A stretch of 64,000 nt of DNA from Pseudomonadota bacterium (GTDB taxonomy: Bacteria; Pseudomonadota; Gammaproteobacteria; Burkholderiales; Rhodocyclaceae): the NCBI GenBank assembly GCA_018241665.1, contig JAFEDK010000006.1, positions 1 to 64,000 on the forward strand, read 5' to 3'. Made by a program: the position numbers and the translations under genes. Positions 49,180-58,395 of the stretch are shown one piece after another; positions within the stretch are counted from its first letter, which is position 1, and every line of letters begins with the position of its first letter. The notes below the pieces were generated by a model. That model was not told the origin of the DNA. It made no database searches and saw only the letters and a program-made list of their open reading frames with translations.

Positions 49180-50322
49180 TCAGGGCCAGGCGCGGGCCCC
49201 GAACATCATCCGCTTGGCGACGAAGTGGCGGGCCGGTGGCAGCAGGTCGAGGGCGAACAGGCCGGCGCCGCGGGCGTGCCTGAGCGGCCCGAAGGAGGTG
49301 CTGAACAGGCGCACCAGGGTATCGGTGAAGCGGATCGTGCCGTTGCGGTCGAGTCGGCGGGCGTTGGCGTAGGCCGCCAGGGTGTCCGCTGCGCCCGGGT
49401 CGCCGCCGGCGCGGATCAGGGTCTGGGCGCAGGCCCAGACATCGCGCAGGGCCAGGTTATAGCCTTGGCCGGCAACCGGGTGGAGGGTCTGGGCGGCATT
49501 GCCCAACCACACCGTACGGCGCCCGACGGGCTCCCGCCGGTAGCGCAGTACCAGCGGGTAGCGGGCGCGCGGGGCGACGGCGGCAAAGCGCAGGCGCTGG
49601 CCGAAGTGTTCCTGCAGGCGAGCGAGGTAGGCGTCGTCGTCGAGGGCGAGCAGCGCATCTGCGTCGGCCGGCGCGGCGGTATGCACGATGGCGCAATCCT
49701 GGCCGCAGGGCAGCACCGCTAGCGGGCCTTGCGGAGTGAAGCGTTCCCAGGCGCGGCCGTGGTGGGGCGTGGCCGGGGTGGCCACGCTGATCACCGCGTG
49801 CTGGCCGTAGTCCCGCTCGACGAGGGGGCTTTCCTCGTCGCTGATGATGCTGCCTTCGGCGCAGGCGGCCAGGCGGGCCGACAGACTGTGGCCGTCGGCG
49901 AGGCTGATCAGCACGTCGTCGGCGCCGGGTACCAGGCGGCTGACCGTCGTGTGCTCGCGCAGCGGGATGCCCGCGGCCAGCAGTGCATCGTCCAGCGCGG
50001 CGGCCAGCGCGCCGGCGGCGACCACGTAGCCGAGGGCCGGCTGGCCGTATTCCTCGGCCTGCAGCAGGCTGCGGCCGAGGCCGCCCTGGTGGGACACGTG
50101 GATGCTCTCGATGGCGGTGGCCGGCAGGCGGTTCCACACCCCGAGGCGTTCAAGGGTCAGGCGGGTGCCGTGGGACAGGGCCAGGATGCGCGGGTCGTCG
50201 CGGGCGGCACCGCGGGGGCGGGCATCCACCAGCAGCATGTCGAGGCCGGCATCCTTGAGGGCGAGGGCCAGTGCCATGCCCACCGGGCCGGCGCCGACGA
50301 TGACGAGGTCGTGGCGGGTCAT
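49180..50322 (-). CDS. ubiH: UbiH-type FAD-dependent ubiquinone biosynthesis hydroxylase
   Basis: A 380-aa flavoprotein monooxygenase of the UbiH/UbiF/VisC family. The FAD-binding VIVGAGPVGMALALAL lies at the N-terminus and GNAAQTLHPVAGQGYNLALRD is the GD-box/UbiH signature. It hydroxylates a ring position of octaprenyl intermediates of ubiquinone; UbiH, UbiF and UbiI are hard to tell apart by eye. It starts one base after the pepP stop, and the pepP-ubiH order is the usual one, which supports UbiH. Confidence 0.88.
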   Translation of the reverse strand: MTRHDLVIVGAGPVGMALALALKDAGLDMLLVDARPRGAARDDPRILALSHGTRLTLERLGVWNRLPATAIESIHVSHQGGLGRSLLQAEEYGQPALGYVVAAGALAAALDDALLAAGIPLREHTTVSRLVPGADDVLISLADGHSLSARLAACAEGSIISDEESPLVERDYGQHAVISVATPATPHHGRAWERFTPQGPLAVLPCGQDCAIVHTAAPADADALLALDDDAYLARLQEHFGQRLRFAAVAPRARYPLVLRYRREPVGRRTVWLGNAAQTLHPVAGQGYNLALRDVWACAQTLIRAGGDPGAADTLAAYANARRLDRNGTIRFTDTLVRLFSTSFGPLRHARGAGLFALDLLPPARHFVAKRMMFGARAWP

Positions 50323-50323
50323 C

Positions 50324-51640
50324 TCAGCCCTCGGCCATCACGGCTTCGATGTCGGCGACGCTCTTCGGCGTGGCGGCGGTGATGATCTCGCAGCCCGTGT
50401 CGGTGACCAGCGCGTCGTCCTCGATACGGATGCCGATGTTCCAGAAGGCTTCCGGCACGCCGTCGGCGGGGCGGATGTAGCAGCCCGGTTCGACGGTCAG
50501 CATGTTGCCGGTGACCAGCGGGCGCCATTCGCCGGCCAGCTTGTATTCGCCGGCGTCGTGCACGTCGAGGCCGAGCCAGTGGCCGGTGCGGTGCATGTAG
50601 AACTGGCGGTAGCTGCCGGATTCGAGCACACCGTCCAGCGTGCCGCTGAGCAGGCCCAGGTCGATGAAGCCCTGGGCGAGTACGCGGGTGGCGGCGTCGT
50701 GCGGGTCGTTCCAGCCGGCGCCGGGGCGGATCGCCTCGATGGCGGCGGCCTGGGAGGCCAGCACCAGCTCGTAGGCGGCCTTCTGCGGCCCGCTGAAACG
50801 GCCGCTCACCGGGAAGCTGCGGGTGATGTCCGAGGCGTAGCCGTCGAGTTCGCAGCCGGCGTCGATCAGCAGCAGGTCGCCGTCCTTCAGCCGGCAGTCG
50901 TTTTCGACATAGTGCAGCACGCAGGCGTTGGCGCCGCCGGCGACGATGGAGCCGTAGGCCGGGGCCTGGCTGCCGTGGCGGCGGAATTCGTGCAGCAGTT
51001 CGGCTTCGACCTCGTATTCCCAGGCGCCGGGGCGGGTGGCGCGCATCGCGCGGCGATGGGCGCCGGCGGAAATCTCGGCGGCGCGGCGCATGGTGGCGAG
51101 CTCGGCTGCGTCCTTGACGAGGCGCATCTCGTCGATCAGCCCGCGCACGTCGCGGATCTGGCCAGGTGCATGGCAGCCGGTGCGGGCCTGGGCGCGCACG
51201 CGGTTGAGGGCGTCGGCGATGCGGTTGTCCCAGGCCGGCTCGTAGCCGACCGAATGGAAGATGGCCGGCTGGTTGGCGAACAGCGTCGCCAGTTGCTCGT
51301 CCAGTTCGGCGACGGGATGGGCCTCGTCGAAACCGAAAGTCTCCCGCGCGGCCTCGGGGCCGAAGCGGTAGCCGTCCCAGATCTCCCTTTCCATGTCCTT
51401 GCTGCGGCAGAACAGGATGCTGCGCGGGGTCTCCCCGGCCACCAGCACCAGGACCGCCTCGGGCTCGCGGAAGCCGGTGAGGTAGTAGAAGTAGCTGTCG
51501 AAGCGGTAGCCGTAGTGGGTGTCGCGGTTGCGGATGCGTTCCGGCGCGGTGGGGATGACGGCGACGCCGCCGCCGGCGGCCAGCATGGTCTGCAGCAGGC
51601 GGGCGCGGCGGGCCTGGAAGGGGGAGGTGTCGAGGGGCAT
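50324..51640 (-). CDS. pepP: Xaa-Pro aminopeptidase
   Basis: A 438-aa M24-family metallopeptidase removing N-terminal residues that precede proline. The N-terminal creatinase-like domain contains YRFDSYFYYLTGFREPEAVL. The catalytic domain has metal ligands in LLIDAGCELDGYASDITRSFPVSG, HRTGHWLGLDVHD, MLTVEPGCYI and DDALVTDTGCEIIT. Length equals that of E. coli PepP (441). It is transcribed with ubiH, as in many Proteobacteria. Confidence 0.95.
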   Translation of the reverse strand: MPLDTSPFQARRARLLQTMLAAGGGVAVIPTAPERIRNRDTHYGYRFDSYFYYLTGFREPEAVLVLVAGETPRSILFCRSKDMEREIWDGYRFGPEAARETFGFDEAHPVAELDEQLATLFANQPAIFHSVGYEPAWDNRIADALNRVRAQARTGCHAPGQIRDVRGLIDEMRLVKDAAELATMRRAAEISAGAHRRAMRATRPGAWEYEVEAELLHEFRRHGSQAPAYGSIVAGGANACVLHYVENDCRLKDGDLLLIDAGCELDGYASDITRSFPVSGRFSGPQKAAYELVLASQAAAIEAIRPGAGWNDPHDAATRVLAQGFIDLGLLSGTLDGVLESGSYRQFYMHRTGHWLGLDVHDAGEYKLAGEWRPLVTGNMLTVEPGCYIRPADGVPEAFWNIGIRIEDDALVTDTGCEIITAATPKSVADIEAVMAEG

Positions 51641-51712
51641 GGCGATGTCCGGTGGCTGGATTCTGGATGGACCGTGAGGTGGCCGCTTTGTTGCGAGCTT
51701 ACGGCAATCCCG

Positions 51713-52414
51713 TCAGGGCGTGCTGGGACGGGCCTCGCGCAGATACGTGTCGAGTTCGCGCAGGCGTTCCGGCGTGCCCACGTCCACCCAGTCGCCGATC
51801 AGGCGGCTTCCGGCGACGTGCCTGCCGGCCATCGCCTTGCGCAACAGCGGGGCCAGCTTGGCGGGGCTGCTGCCGTCCACACCGATGAACAGGGCCGGGT
51901 GATAGGCGCCCAGGCCGGAGAAGGTCAGGCGCTGGTGGCCGTCGTCGTGGACCAGGCCGTCCTGGCACAGGGCGAAGTCGCCCTGCGGGTGGTGGGGCGG
52001 GTTGGCAACCAGCAGCAGGTGGGCCTGGGTGCCGCCGGGGCTCAGGGTGTCGGCGGCGCGGCGCAGGCCGGCCAGGTCGGCATCGCAGAAGACGTCGCCG
52101 TTCACCACCAGGAAAGGCTCGGTACCGAGCAGCGGCAACGCGCGGGCAATGCCGCCGGCGGTTTCCAGCGCGCTTTCTTCCGCCGAGTAACGGATATGCA
52201 CGCCGAAGCGCGATCCGTCGCCGAGGGCCTCTTCGATCATCCGGCCCAGGTGGGCGTGGTTGATCACCAGATCGCGGATGCCCGCCGCAGCCAGGCGTTC
52301 GATGTGCCACACGATCAGCGGCTTGCCGCCGACTTCCAGCAGCGGTTTGGGGCAACTGTCGGTGAGGGGGCGCATGCGTTCGCCGCGGCCGGCGGCGAGG
52401 ATCATCGCTTTCAT
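51713..52414 (-). CDS. murU: N-acetylmuramate alpha-1-phosphate uridylyltransferase (MurU-like)
   Basis: A 233-aa nucleotidyltransferase. Signature AMILAAGRGERMRPLTDSCPKPLLEVGGKPLI at the N-terminus, FLVVNGDVFCDADL with the metal-binding Asp, and GDWVDVGTPERL at the C-terminus. In Pseudomonas MurU makes UDP-MurNAc from MurNAc-1-phosphate in peptidoglycan recycling, bypassing MurA. It lies ten bases after the amgK-like gene, and the pair is divergent from lptD as in Pseudomonas, which makes the specific assignment likely. Confidence 0.88.
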   Translation of the reverse strand: MKAMILAAGRGERMRPLTDSCPKPLLEVGGKPLIVWHIERLAAAGIRDLVINHAHLGRMIEEALGDGSRFGVHIRYSAEESALETAGGIARALPLLGTEPFLVVNGDVFCDADLAGLRRAADTLSPGGTQAHLLLVANPPHHPQGDFALCQDGLVHDDGHQRLTFSGLGAYHPALFIGVDGSSPAKLAPLLRKAMAGRHVAGSRLIGDWVDVGTPERLRELDTYLREARPSTP

Positions 52415-52424
52415 CGTCGTGGGC

Positions 52425-53423
52425 TCAGAACGAATAGCCGACTTCGGTGACGGTCGGGTCGGTCTGTTCCAGGATGCGCAGCAGCGGCTTGAGTTCGCCG
52501 TAGCGCTCGCAGGTCTTGCGCAGGTAGTGCAGGACCAGCGGCATGTCCTTCAGGTAACCGTCCTTGCCGTCCCGGTGATAGAGGCGGGCGAAGATGCCGA
52601 GCACCTTGATGTGGCGCTGGACGCCCATGTATTCGTAGTCGCGGTGGAAGTCGGCGAAGTCCTCGCGTACCGGCAGGCCGAGGCTGCGAGCGGTTTCCCA
52701 GTAGCGGGCCAGCAGGTCGAGGGTGAAGTCCTCGTCCCAATGAACGTAGGCGTCCTTGAGCAGGGAGACCAGGTCGTAGGTCAGCGGGCCATAGACGGCA
52801 TCCTGGAAGTCGAGCACGCCGGGGTTGGGCGTGGACTGCATCAGGTTGCGGCTGTGGTAGTCGCGGTGGACGTAGACCTTGGGCTCGGACAGGTTCACGT
52901 CGAGGACGCGGTCGAAGACCTCGTAGAGCTGCTGTGCCTGCTTGTCGGTGAGGGTGATGCCCTTGTGGCGCGACACGTACCACACCGGAAAGAGCTCCAT
53001 CTCCCGCTGCAGCAGCTCGCGGTCATACTCGGGCAGCACGCCGGGCTTGCTCGACAGCTGGATGCTCATCAGCGCGCCGAGGGCTTCCGCGTACAGGTTG
53101 TGGGCATTGTCCTTGGTCAGCGCCTGCAGGTAGGTGGTGCTGCCCAGGTCGGACAGCAGCAGGAAGCCCTGCTCGAGATCATGCTTGATGATCTGCGGGA
53201 CATGCACGCCGGCGGCGCCGAACAGTTCGGCAACCTTGATGTAGGGGCGGCAGTCCTCGTGGCTGGGCGGCGCATCCATGACAATCAGCGATACCGGATC
53301 GTCGGCGAATGTCAGCCGGAAATAGCGCCGGAAGCTGGCGTCGGCGCTGGCCGGGGCGAGTTCGAAGGCGCGGCCGGGAAATTCGGCGGCGATCCAGGCC
53401 TGGAGTTGTTGGCGTCGTTCCAC
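52425..53423 (-). CDS. amgK: AmgK-like sugar kinase (aminoglycoside phosphotransferase fold)
   Basis: A 332-aa kinase with the APH fold. VYVHRDYHSRNLM is the catalytic loop and GVLDFQDAVYGPLTYDLVSLLKD the metal-binding segment. AmgK phosphorylates the anomeric carbon of MurNAc (and GlcNAc) to feed MurU. Despite the fold name this is not a resistance gene in context. It is the first gene of the amgK-murU pair, whose start is about 80 bases from the divergent lptD. Confidence 0.88.
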   Translation of the reverse strand: MERRQQLQAWIAAEFPGRAFELAPASADASFRRYFRLTFADDPVSLIVMDAPPSHEDCRPYIKVAELFGAAGVHVPQIIKHDLEQGFLLLSDLGSTTYLQALTKDNAHNLYAEALGALMSIQLSSKPGVLPEYDRELLQREMELFPVWYVSRHKGITLTDKQAQQLYEVFDRVLDVNLSEPKVYVHRDYHSRNLMQSTPNPGVLDFQDAVYGPLTYDLVSLLKDAYVHWDEDFTLDLLARYWETARSLGLPVREDFADFHRDYEYMGVQRHIKVLGIFARLYHRDGKDGYLKDMPLVLHYLRKTCERYGELKPLLRILEQTDPTVTEVGYSF

Positions 53424-53504
53424 GGGAGTCGAAGAAGTGTTCGTGTAAAATCCGGCAGTTTATCAAACCATGCGGTCGGCTCGCCGGCTGGTTCCTGCTC
53501 CGGG

Positions 53505-55997
53505 ATGAAACCACGTACGCAGTTGCGCTTCCTGTCCATCGCCCTCTTCGCCCTGTGGGGGCGGGCGGGCGCCGAGGATCTTCCGCCCTTCGTGGTGTCG
53601 CCGTCGCTGCTCGGCAAGCCGGCCACGGCCCGGCCCGCCGCTGCTGCGCAGCCGGCATCACGTGCGCCGGCCGCGGCAACGCCGTCCAGGCCTGCTGGCG
53701 GGACGCCGGCACCCGCAACGCCGGTGAAGAAGGCCGTGGTGCCCGCCGGGCGCAAGGGGGCCACGCTCCAGCCCGCCACGGGCGCTGCGGCGCTGCCGCC
53801 ACACACCACGGTGATCGACGGCGACCGGGTGACAGGTCGTCAGGACCTCGATGCGGTGGCCGAAGGCTCCGCCGTGCTGACCCGCGACAACACCCGCATC
53901 GAAGCCGACAAGCTGCAGTACTTCGAGCTCACCGACGAAGTCGAGGCCACCGGCCATGTGCGCATCGTCCGCGGCCAGGACGAGATGAGTGGCCCCCATG
54001 CGCGCATGAAGGTGCAAGAGCAGGTCGGCACCTTCGATTCGCCGAGCTACTCGATCAGCCGTCCGCCGCGCGGCCCGCGCCCCGGTGACGCACCGCTGCT
54101 GCCCGGCCAGGCCGTGCCGATGAGCCAGCAGCCGCTCACCGGCCACGGCTCCGCCGATTCCCTGCAACTGGAGGGCGAGAACCAGTTCCGCTTCTTCAAC
54201 GCCACCTGGACCAGTTGCAAGCCCGACCGCCCCGACTGGTACGTGAAGGCCAAGGAGCTCGAGCTCGACTACGATCGCAGCGTCGGCGAAGCCCACAATG
54301 GGACGCTGATCTTCAAGGGCGTGCCGCTGGCCTATATGCCGTGGGCCGACTTTCCCCTCGGCGACAGCCGCAAGTCCGGCCTCTTGTCGCCAACCTTCGG
54401 TACGTCGAACAAGGTCGGCTTCGACCTGACCATCCCGTATTACTTCAACCTGGCGCCGAACTACGACGACACCCTGACCACCCGCTACATGGGGCGGCGC
54501 GGCCTGCAGCTGCGCAACGAGGCGCGCTACATCACGCCGACCTACCGGGGTACGAACTACTTCGAGTGGATGCCCAACGACGAGGTGGAAGGGCGCAGCC
54601 GGATGGCCGGCCAGATCCGCCACAACCAGATCTTCGGCAACGGCTGGGCCGGCAACATCGATTTTTCCGCGGTTTCCGATCCGCGCTACTTCATCGACCT
54701 GAGCTCGCGGCTGGCACTCACGTCCCAGGTGAACCTACTGCGCCAGGGGGCGGTGAGCTACTCCGGCGGCGGCTGGTGGACGGCCACCGGCCTGCTGCAG
54801 GCCTATCAGACTCTGCAGGATCCCAATGGCGCGCCGGTGGCGGTGCCCTACAAGCGCCTGCCGCAGCTGACCCTGACCGCCAACCGGCCGGAGCTGCCCG
54901 GCGGCACCACCTTCCAGATGGCCAGCGAGTACGTGGCCTTCAGCCATCCGACCCTCGACGAGGGGCGGCGGATGACGCTCTACCCGCAGCTGTCGCTGCC
55001 GATCCAGACCTCGGCGTTCTACATCACTCCGAAGGTTGGCGTGCACATGACGCGCTACGACCTCGACCGCCGCACCACCGTCGGTGAAAACACAGTCTCC
55101 CGCACGCTGCCGATCATGTCGGTGGACAGTGGCGTGACCTTCGAACGGGATACCAGCTTCGCCGGCCGCGACTACGTGCAGACCCTCGAGCCGCGGGTGT
55201 ATTACCTCTACGTGCCGTATCGCGACCAGTCGATGATCCCGAACTTCGATTCGGGCTCCTACGACTTCAACTTCGCGCAGCTCTTCGCCGAAAACGTCTA
55301 CACCGGTGGCGATCGCATCTCCAATGCCAACCAGCTCACCACCGCGGTCCAGTCCCGCCTGATCGACCCCGCCACCGGCGCCGAGACGGTGCGTGCCCTG
55401 CTCGGCCAGCGCTACTACATGGACGACCAGCGGGTCGTGCTGCCGGGCGGCACGCCGCGCACCGGCCAGCGGGCCGACCTGCTGGGCGCCTTCGGCATCA
55501 ACCTGGCGTCGAAGACCCAGCTCGACACCACCTGGCAGTACAACCCGCGGGAACACTGGACCGAGAGATTCAATTTCGGCCTGCGCTACCAGCCCAGCTA
55601 TGCCCACTCCATCGGCGTGAGCTGGCGCTATCGCCGCAACTACTCCACCGATGACGCCAACCCCGATGGTTTCCGCGACCTGGACATCACCGGCCAGTGG
55701 CCGCTGTGGGGCAACTGGTACGGGGTGGCGCGCTACAACCGCAACCTGCGTGACCACCGCCTCAACCAGGGGGTCGCCGGCGTCGAGTACAACGCCGGTT
55801 GCTGGGTCTTCCGCGGTGTCGTGCAGCAGCTGACCACCAGCGTGAACGACGTGACCCGCGCCTTCTTCTTCCAGCTCGACTTCAACGGTGCCGGCAGCCT
55901 CGGCTCCAGCCCGATCAACGTGCTCCGCCGTAGCATCCCCGGATATGGGAAGATCAACGACGGCTCCAACCCCTTCTACAGTGAAGACGACTTCTGA
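53505..55997 (+). CDS. lptD: LPS-assembly protein LptD
   Basis: An 830-aa outer-membrane beta-barrel that, with LptE, inserts lipopolysaccharide into the outer leaflet. It has a signal peptide (RFLSIALFALWGRAGA) and an Ala/Pro-rich linker (about 38-98). An OstA/LptA-like periplasmic domain contains AVLTRDNTRIEADKLQYF and ATGHVRIVRGQDEMSG. The barrel includes GTLIFKGVPLAYMPWADFPLGDSRKSGLL. Only two cysteines are seen in the mature part, Cys238 (WTSCKPDRPDWY) and Cys766 (YNAGCWVF), against four in E. coli. ATG 53505 was chosen as the only start giving a signal peptide. It heads lptD-surA-pdxA-patatin-rsmA. Confidence 0.95.
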   Translation: MKPRTQLRFLSIALFALWGRAGAEDLPPFVVSPSLLGKPATARPAAAAQPASRAPAAATPSRPAGGTPAPATPVKKAVVPAGRKGATLQPATGAAALPPHTTVIDGDRVTGRQDLDAVAEGSAVLTRDNTRIEADKLQYFELTDEVEATGHVRIVRGQDEMSGPHARMKVQEQVGTFDSPSYSISRPPRGPRPGDAPLLPGQAVPMSQQPLTGHGSADSLQLEGENQFRFFNATWTSCKPDRPDWYVKAKELELDYDRSVGEAHNGTLIFKGVPLAYMPWADFPLGDSRKSGLLSPTFGTSNKVGFDLTIPYYFNLAPNYDDTLTTRYMGRRGLQLRNEARYITPTYRGTNYFEWMPNDEVEGRSRMAGQIRHNQIFGNGWAGNIDFSAVSDPRYFIDLSSRLALTSQVNLLRQGAVSYSGGGWWTATGLLQAYQTLQDPNGAPVAVPYKRLPQLTLTANRPELPGGTTFQMASEYVAFSHPTLDEGRRMTLYPQLSLPIQTSAFYITPKVGVHMTRYDLDRRTTVGENTVSRTLPIMSVDSGVTFERDTSFAGRDYVQTLEPRVYYLYVPYRDQSMIPNFDSGSYDFNFAQLFAENVYTGGDRISNANQLTTAVQSRLIDPATGAETVRALLGQRYYMDDQRVVLPGGTPRTGQRADLLGAFGINLASKTQLDTTWQYNPREHWTERFNFGLRYQPSYAHSIGVSWRYRRNYSTDDANPDGFRDLDITGQWPLWGNWYGVARYNRNLRDHRLNQGVAGVEYNAGCWVFRGVVQQLTTSVNDVTRAFFFQLDFNGAGSLGSSPINVLRRSIPGYGKINDGSNPFYSEDDF

Positions 55998-56014
55998 AAG
56001 ATCGTCCCGCCCCC

Positions 56015-57313
56015 ATGAAACTGATCGTCTCCCTGATTGCTGCCTACCTGGTCACCCAGTCCGCCTTCGCCGCCAACGGGCCGGTGGAAGTGGACCGCAT
56101 CGTGGCCGTCGTGAATAGCGAAGTCATCACCCTGTCCGACCTGCGCCAGCGGGTCGAGCAGGTTACCCGCCAGCTGTCCCGCCAGGGCACGGGCCTGCCG
56201 CCCGCAGATGTGCTCCAGAAGCAGGTGCTCGAGCGCCAGATCATGGAGCGGCTGCAGATCCAGCTGGCCAACGAAACCTCCCTGCGCGTGGATGACGTGA
56301 CCCTCGACCGGGCCATCAGCCGGATCGCCGACAACAACAAGCTGTCGATGACCGACTTCCGCAAGGCCCTCGAGAAGGACGGCCTGTCCTGGGACCGCTT
56401 CCGCGAGGAGATCCGCAACGAGATCCTGATCAGCCGGGTGCGCGAGCGTGAGGTGGAAAGCCGCATCGTGATCTCCGACGCCGAGGTCAGCAACTTCCTG
56501 GCCCACCCGGAGAATGTGCTCGGCCAGCAGGAATTCAACCTGTCGCACATCCTGATCCGCACCCCGGAAGGTGCGACCCCCGAGCAGCTGGCCCGCGTGC
56601 GTGCCCGCGCCGACGACGTGGCGGCCCGGCTGGCCCGCGGCGAGCCCTTCGACAAGCTGGCGGCCAGCTTCTCCGACGCGCCGGACGCCCTCTCAGGCGG
56701 CAACCTGGGCTGGCGCAGCGCCGAGCGCCTGCCCAGCCTGTTCGCCGAGGCCGTCGCCAACCTCAAGCCGGGCGAGACGACCCGCATCCTGCGCAGTGCC
56801 GCCGGTTTCCACATCGTGCGGGTGGTGGACCGCCGCGGCGGAAACGATTCCGTGGCGCCGACCCAGGTGCAGCAGACCCACGCCCGCCACATCCTGATCA
56901 AGACCAGTGAAGTGGTGTCCGATACGGAAGCCCGCCGCCGCCTGGTCGAGCTGCGCGAGCGGGTGGTGCAGGGCGGTGCCAACTTTGCCGAGCTGGCCAA
57001 GATCCACTCCGCCGATCTGTCCGCCTCCAAGGGCGGCGATCTGGGCTGGATCTACCCCGGTGACACGGTGCCGGAATTCGAGCAGGCGATGGACGCGCTG
57101 AAGCCGGGCGAGACCAGCCAGCCGGTCCAGTCGCCCTTCGGCTGGCACCTGATCCAGGTCGAGGAGCGCCGCACCCAGGACGTTTCAGAGGACCGCAAGC
57201 GTGCTGCTGCCCGCAACGCACTGCGCGAGCGCAAGATGGACGAGGCCTATCAGGACTGGCTGCGCCAGCTGCGTGACCGGGCCTACGTGGAATACCGCAC
57301 GGAAGACAAATAA
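56015..57313 (+). CDS. surA: periplasmic chaperone / peptidyl-prolyl isomerase SurA
   Basis: A 432-aa periplasmic chaperone for outer-membrane proteins, LptD among its clients. A signal peptide (MKLIVSLIAAYLVTQSAFA) precedes the N-terminal chaperone domain (VDRIVAVVNSEVITLSDLRQRVEQV). Two parvulin domains follow, starting near FNLSHILIRTPEGAT (about 175) and THARHILIKTSEVVSD (about 288), each with the GGNLGW or GGDLGW motif. It is 17 bases after lptD. Confidence 0.96.
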   Translation: MKLIVSLIAAYLVTQSAFAANGPVEVDRIVAVVNSEVITLSDLRQRVEQVTRQLSRQGTGLPPADVLQKQVLERQIMERLQIQLANETSLRVDDVTLDRAISRIADNNKLSMTDFRKALEKDGLSWDRFREEIRNEILISRVREREVESRIVISDAEVSNFLAHPENVLGQQEFNLSHILIRTPEGATPEQLARVRARADDVAARLARGEPFDKLAASFSDAPDALSGGNLGWRSAERLPSLFAEAVANLKPGETTRILRSAAGFHIVRVVDRRGGNDSVAPTQVQQTHARHILIKTSEVVSDTEARRRLVELRERVVQGGANFAELAKIHSADLSASKGGDLGWIYPGDTVPEFEQAMDALKPGETSQPVQSPFGWHLIQVEERRTQDVSEDRKRAAARNALRERKMDEAYQDWLRQLRDRAYVEYRTEDK

Positions 57314-57323
57314 ACCGGGAACG

Positions 57324-57364
57324 CGCGCGTCGGCTGGCAGTCTGACGCGCGTATAGTTTTCTCT
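57324..57364 (+). terminator. possible terminator after surA
   Basis: CGCGCGTC (57324-57331) pairs with GACGCGCG (57344-57351) over a 12-nt loop, followed by TATAGTTTTCTCTCC. The stem is short and the T-run interrupted. It may attenuate rather than end transcription, because pdxA starts only 42 bases later. Confidence 0.45.
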
Positions 57365-57405
57365 CCAGCCCCCTTGTGGGGCTTTTCCCATTTTTCTCTC
57401 CTCAG

Positions 57406-58395
57406 ATGTCCTCTCAGCTTCCCGTCCTTGCCATCACCAGCGGTGAGCCCGCCGGGATCGGCCCCGATCTGTGCGCGGCGCTGCCGCGCCGTGAATGGCC
57501 CGCCCGCCTCGTCGTGCTGGGTGATCGCGACATGATCGCGGCGCGCATCCACGCCGTCGAACCCTCCCTCGACATCATCGACTACCGCCCGGACGGCGAG
57601 TCCCGCGCCGGTGCGCTGGAAGTCCTGCACGTGCCGCTGGCGATGCCGGCCGCGCCCGGTCGTCTCGATGCGGTCAATGCCCGCTACGTGCTGGCGGTGC
57701 TCGACCGGGCCATCGACGGCTGCAAGTCCGGCGAGTTCGCCGGCATGGTCACCGCGCCGGTGCACAAGGGCATCATCTGTGAAGCCGGCGTGCCGTTCTC
57801 CGGCCACACCGAATACCTCGCCGAAGCCACCGCCACGCCGCTGGTGGTGATGATGCTGGTCGGCGGCGGCCTGCGGGTGGCGCTGGCGACGACGCACCTG
57901 CCGTTGAAGGACGTGCCGGCGGCGATCACCCGTCCGCTGCTCAGCGACACCCTGCGCATCCTGCACAAGGATTTGCGCGAGCGCTTCGGCCTGGCGTCGC
58001 CGCGAATCCTGGTGGCCGGCCTCAATCCCCATGCGGGCGAGGGCGGCCACATGGGGATGGAAGAGATCGAGGTCATCACGCCGGTGCTGGACGCCCTGCG
58101 TGCTGAAGGCATGCAGCTTGTCGGTCCGCTGCCGGCCGACACCCTGTTCGTGCCGCATACGCTGGAGCAGGGTGATGCGGTGCTCGCCATGTACCACGAC
58201 CAGGGCCTGCCGGTGCTCAAGCACGCCAGCTTCGGCGGCGGCGTCAACGTGACCCTCGGCCTGCCGATCATCCGTACTTCCGTCGATCACGGCACCGCGC
58301 TGGACCTGGCCGGCACCGGCCGCGCCGAGCCCGGTAGCCTGTTCGCCGCCGTCGAGCTGGCCATCCAGATGGCCAAGGGGCGGAGCCCGGCATGA
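57406..58395 (+). CDS. pdxA: 4-hydroxythreonine-4-phosphate dehydrogenase
   Basis: A 329-aa enzyme of DXP-dependent pyridoxal phosphate synthesis. Characteristic segments: ITSGEPAGIGPDLCAAL, TAPVHKGIICEAGVPFSGHTEYLAEAT, LATTHLPLKDVPAAIT, LNPHAGEGGHMGMEE and AMYHDQGLPVLKH with the metal-binding His/Asp. ATG 57406 gives the family start; TTG 57376 would add residues not seen in the family. It overlaps the next gene by four bases. Confidence 0.95.
   Translation: MSSQLPVLAITSGEPAGIGPDLCAALPRREWPARLVVLGDRDMIAARIHAVEPSLDIIDYRPDGESRAGALEVLHVPLAMPAAPGRLDAVNARYVLAVLDRAIDGCKSGEFAGMVTAPVHKGIICEAGVPFSGHTEYLAEATATPLVVMMLVGGGLRVALATTHLPLKDVPAAITRPLLSDTLRILHKDLRERFGLASPRILVAGLNPHAGEGGHMGMEEIEVITPVLDALRAEGMQLVGPLPADTLFVPHTLEQGDAVLAMYHDQGLPVLKHASFGGGVNVTLGLPIIRTSVDHGTALDLAGTGRAEPGSLFAAVELAIQMAKGRSPA

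Noticed and set aside
53446-53451. TAAAAT as an lptD -10
   Set aside because: No acceptable -35 lies 16-18 bases upstream and the extended -10 spacing is wrong, so it is not listed as a promoter.
52260-53504. Upstream extension of the lptD frame over amgK
   Set aside because: It overlaps the divergent amgK entirely and lacks a signal peptide. ATG 53505 gives one.
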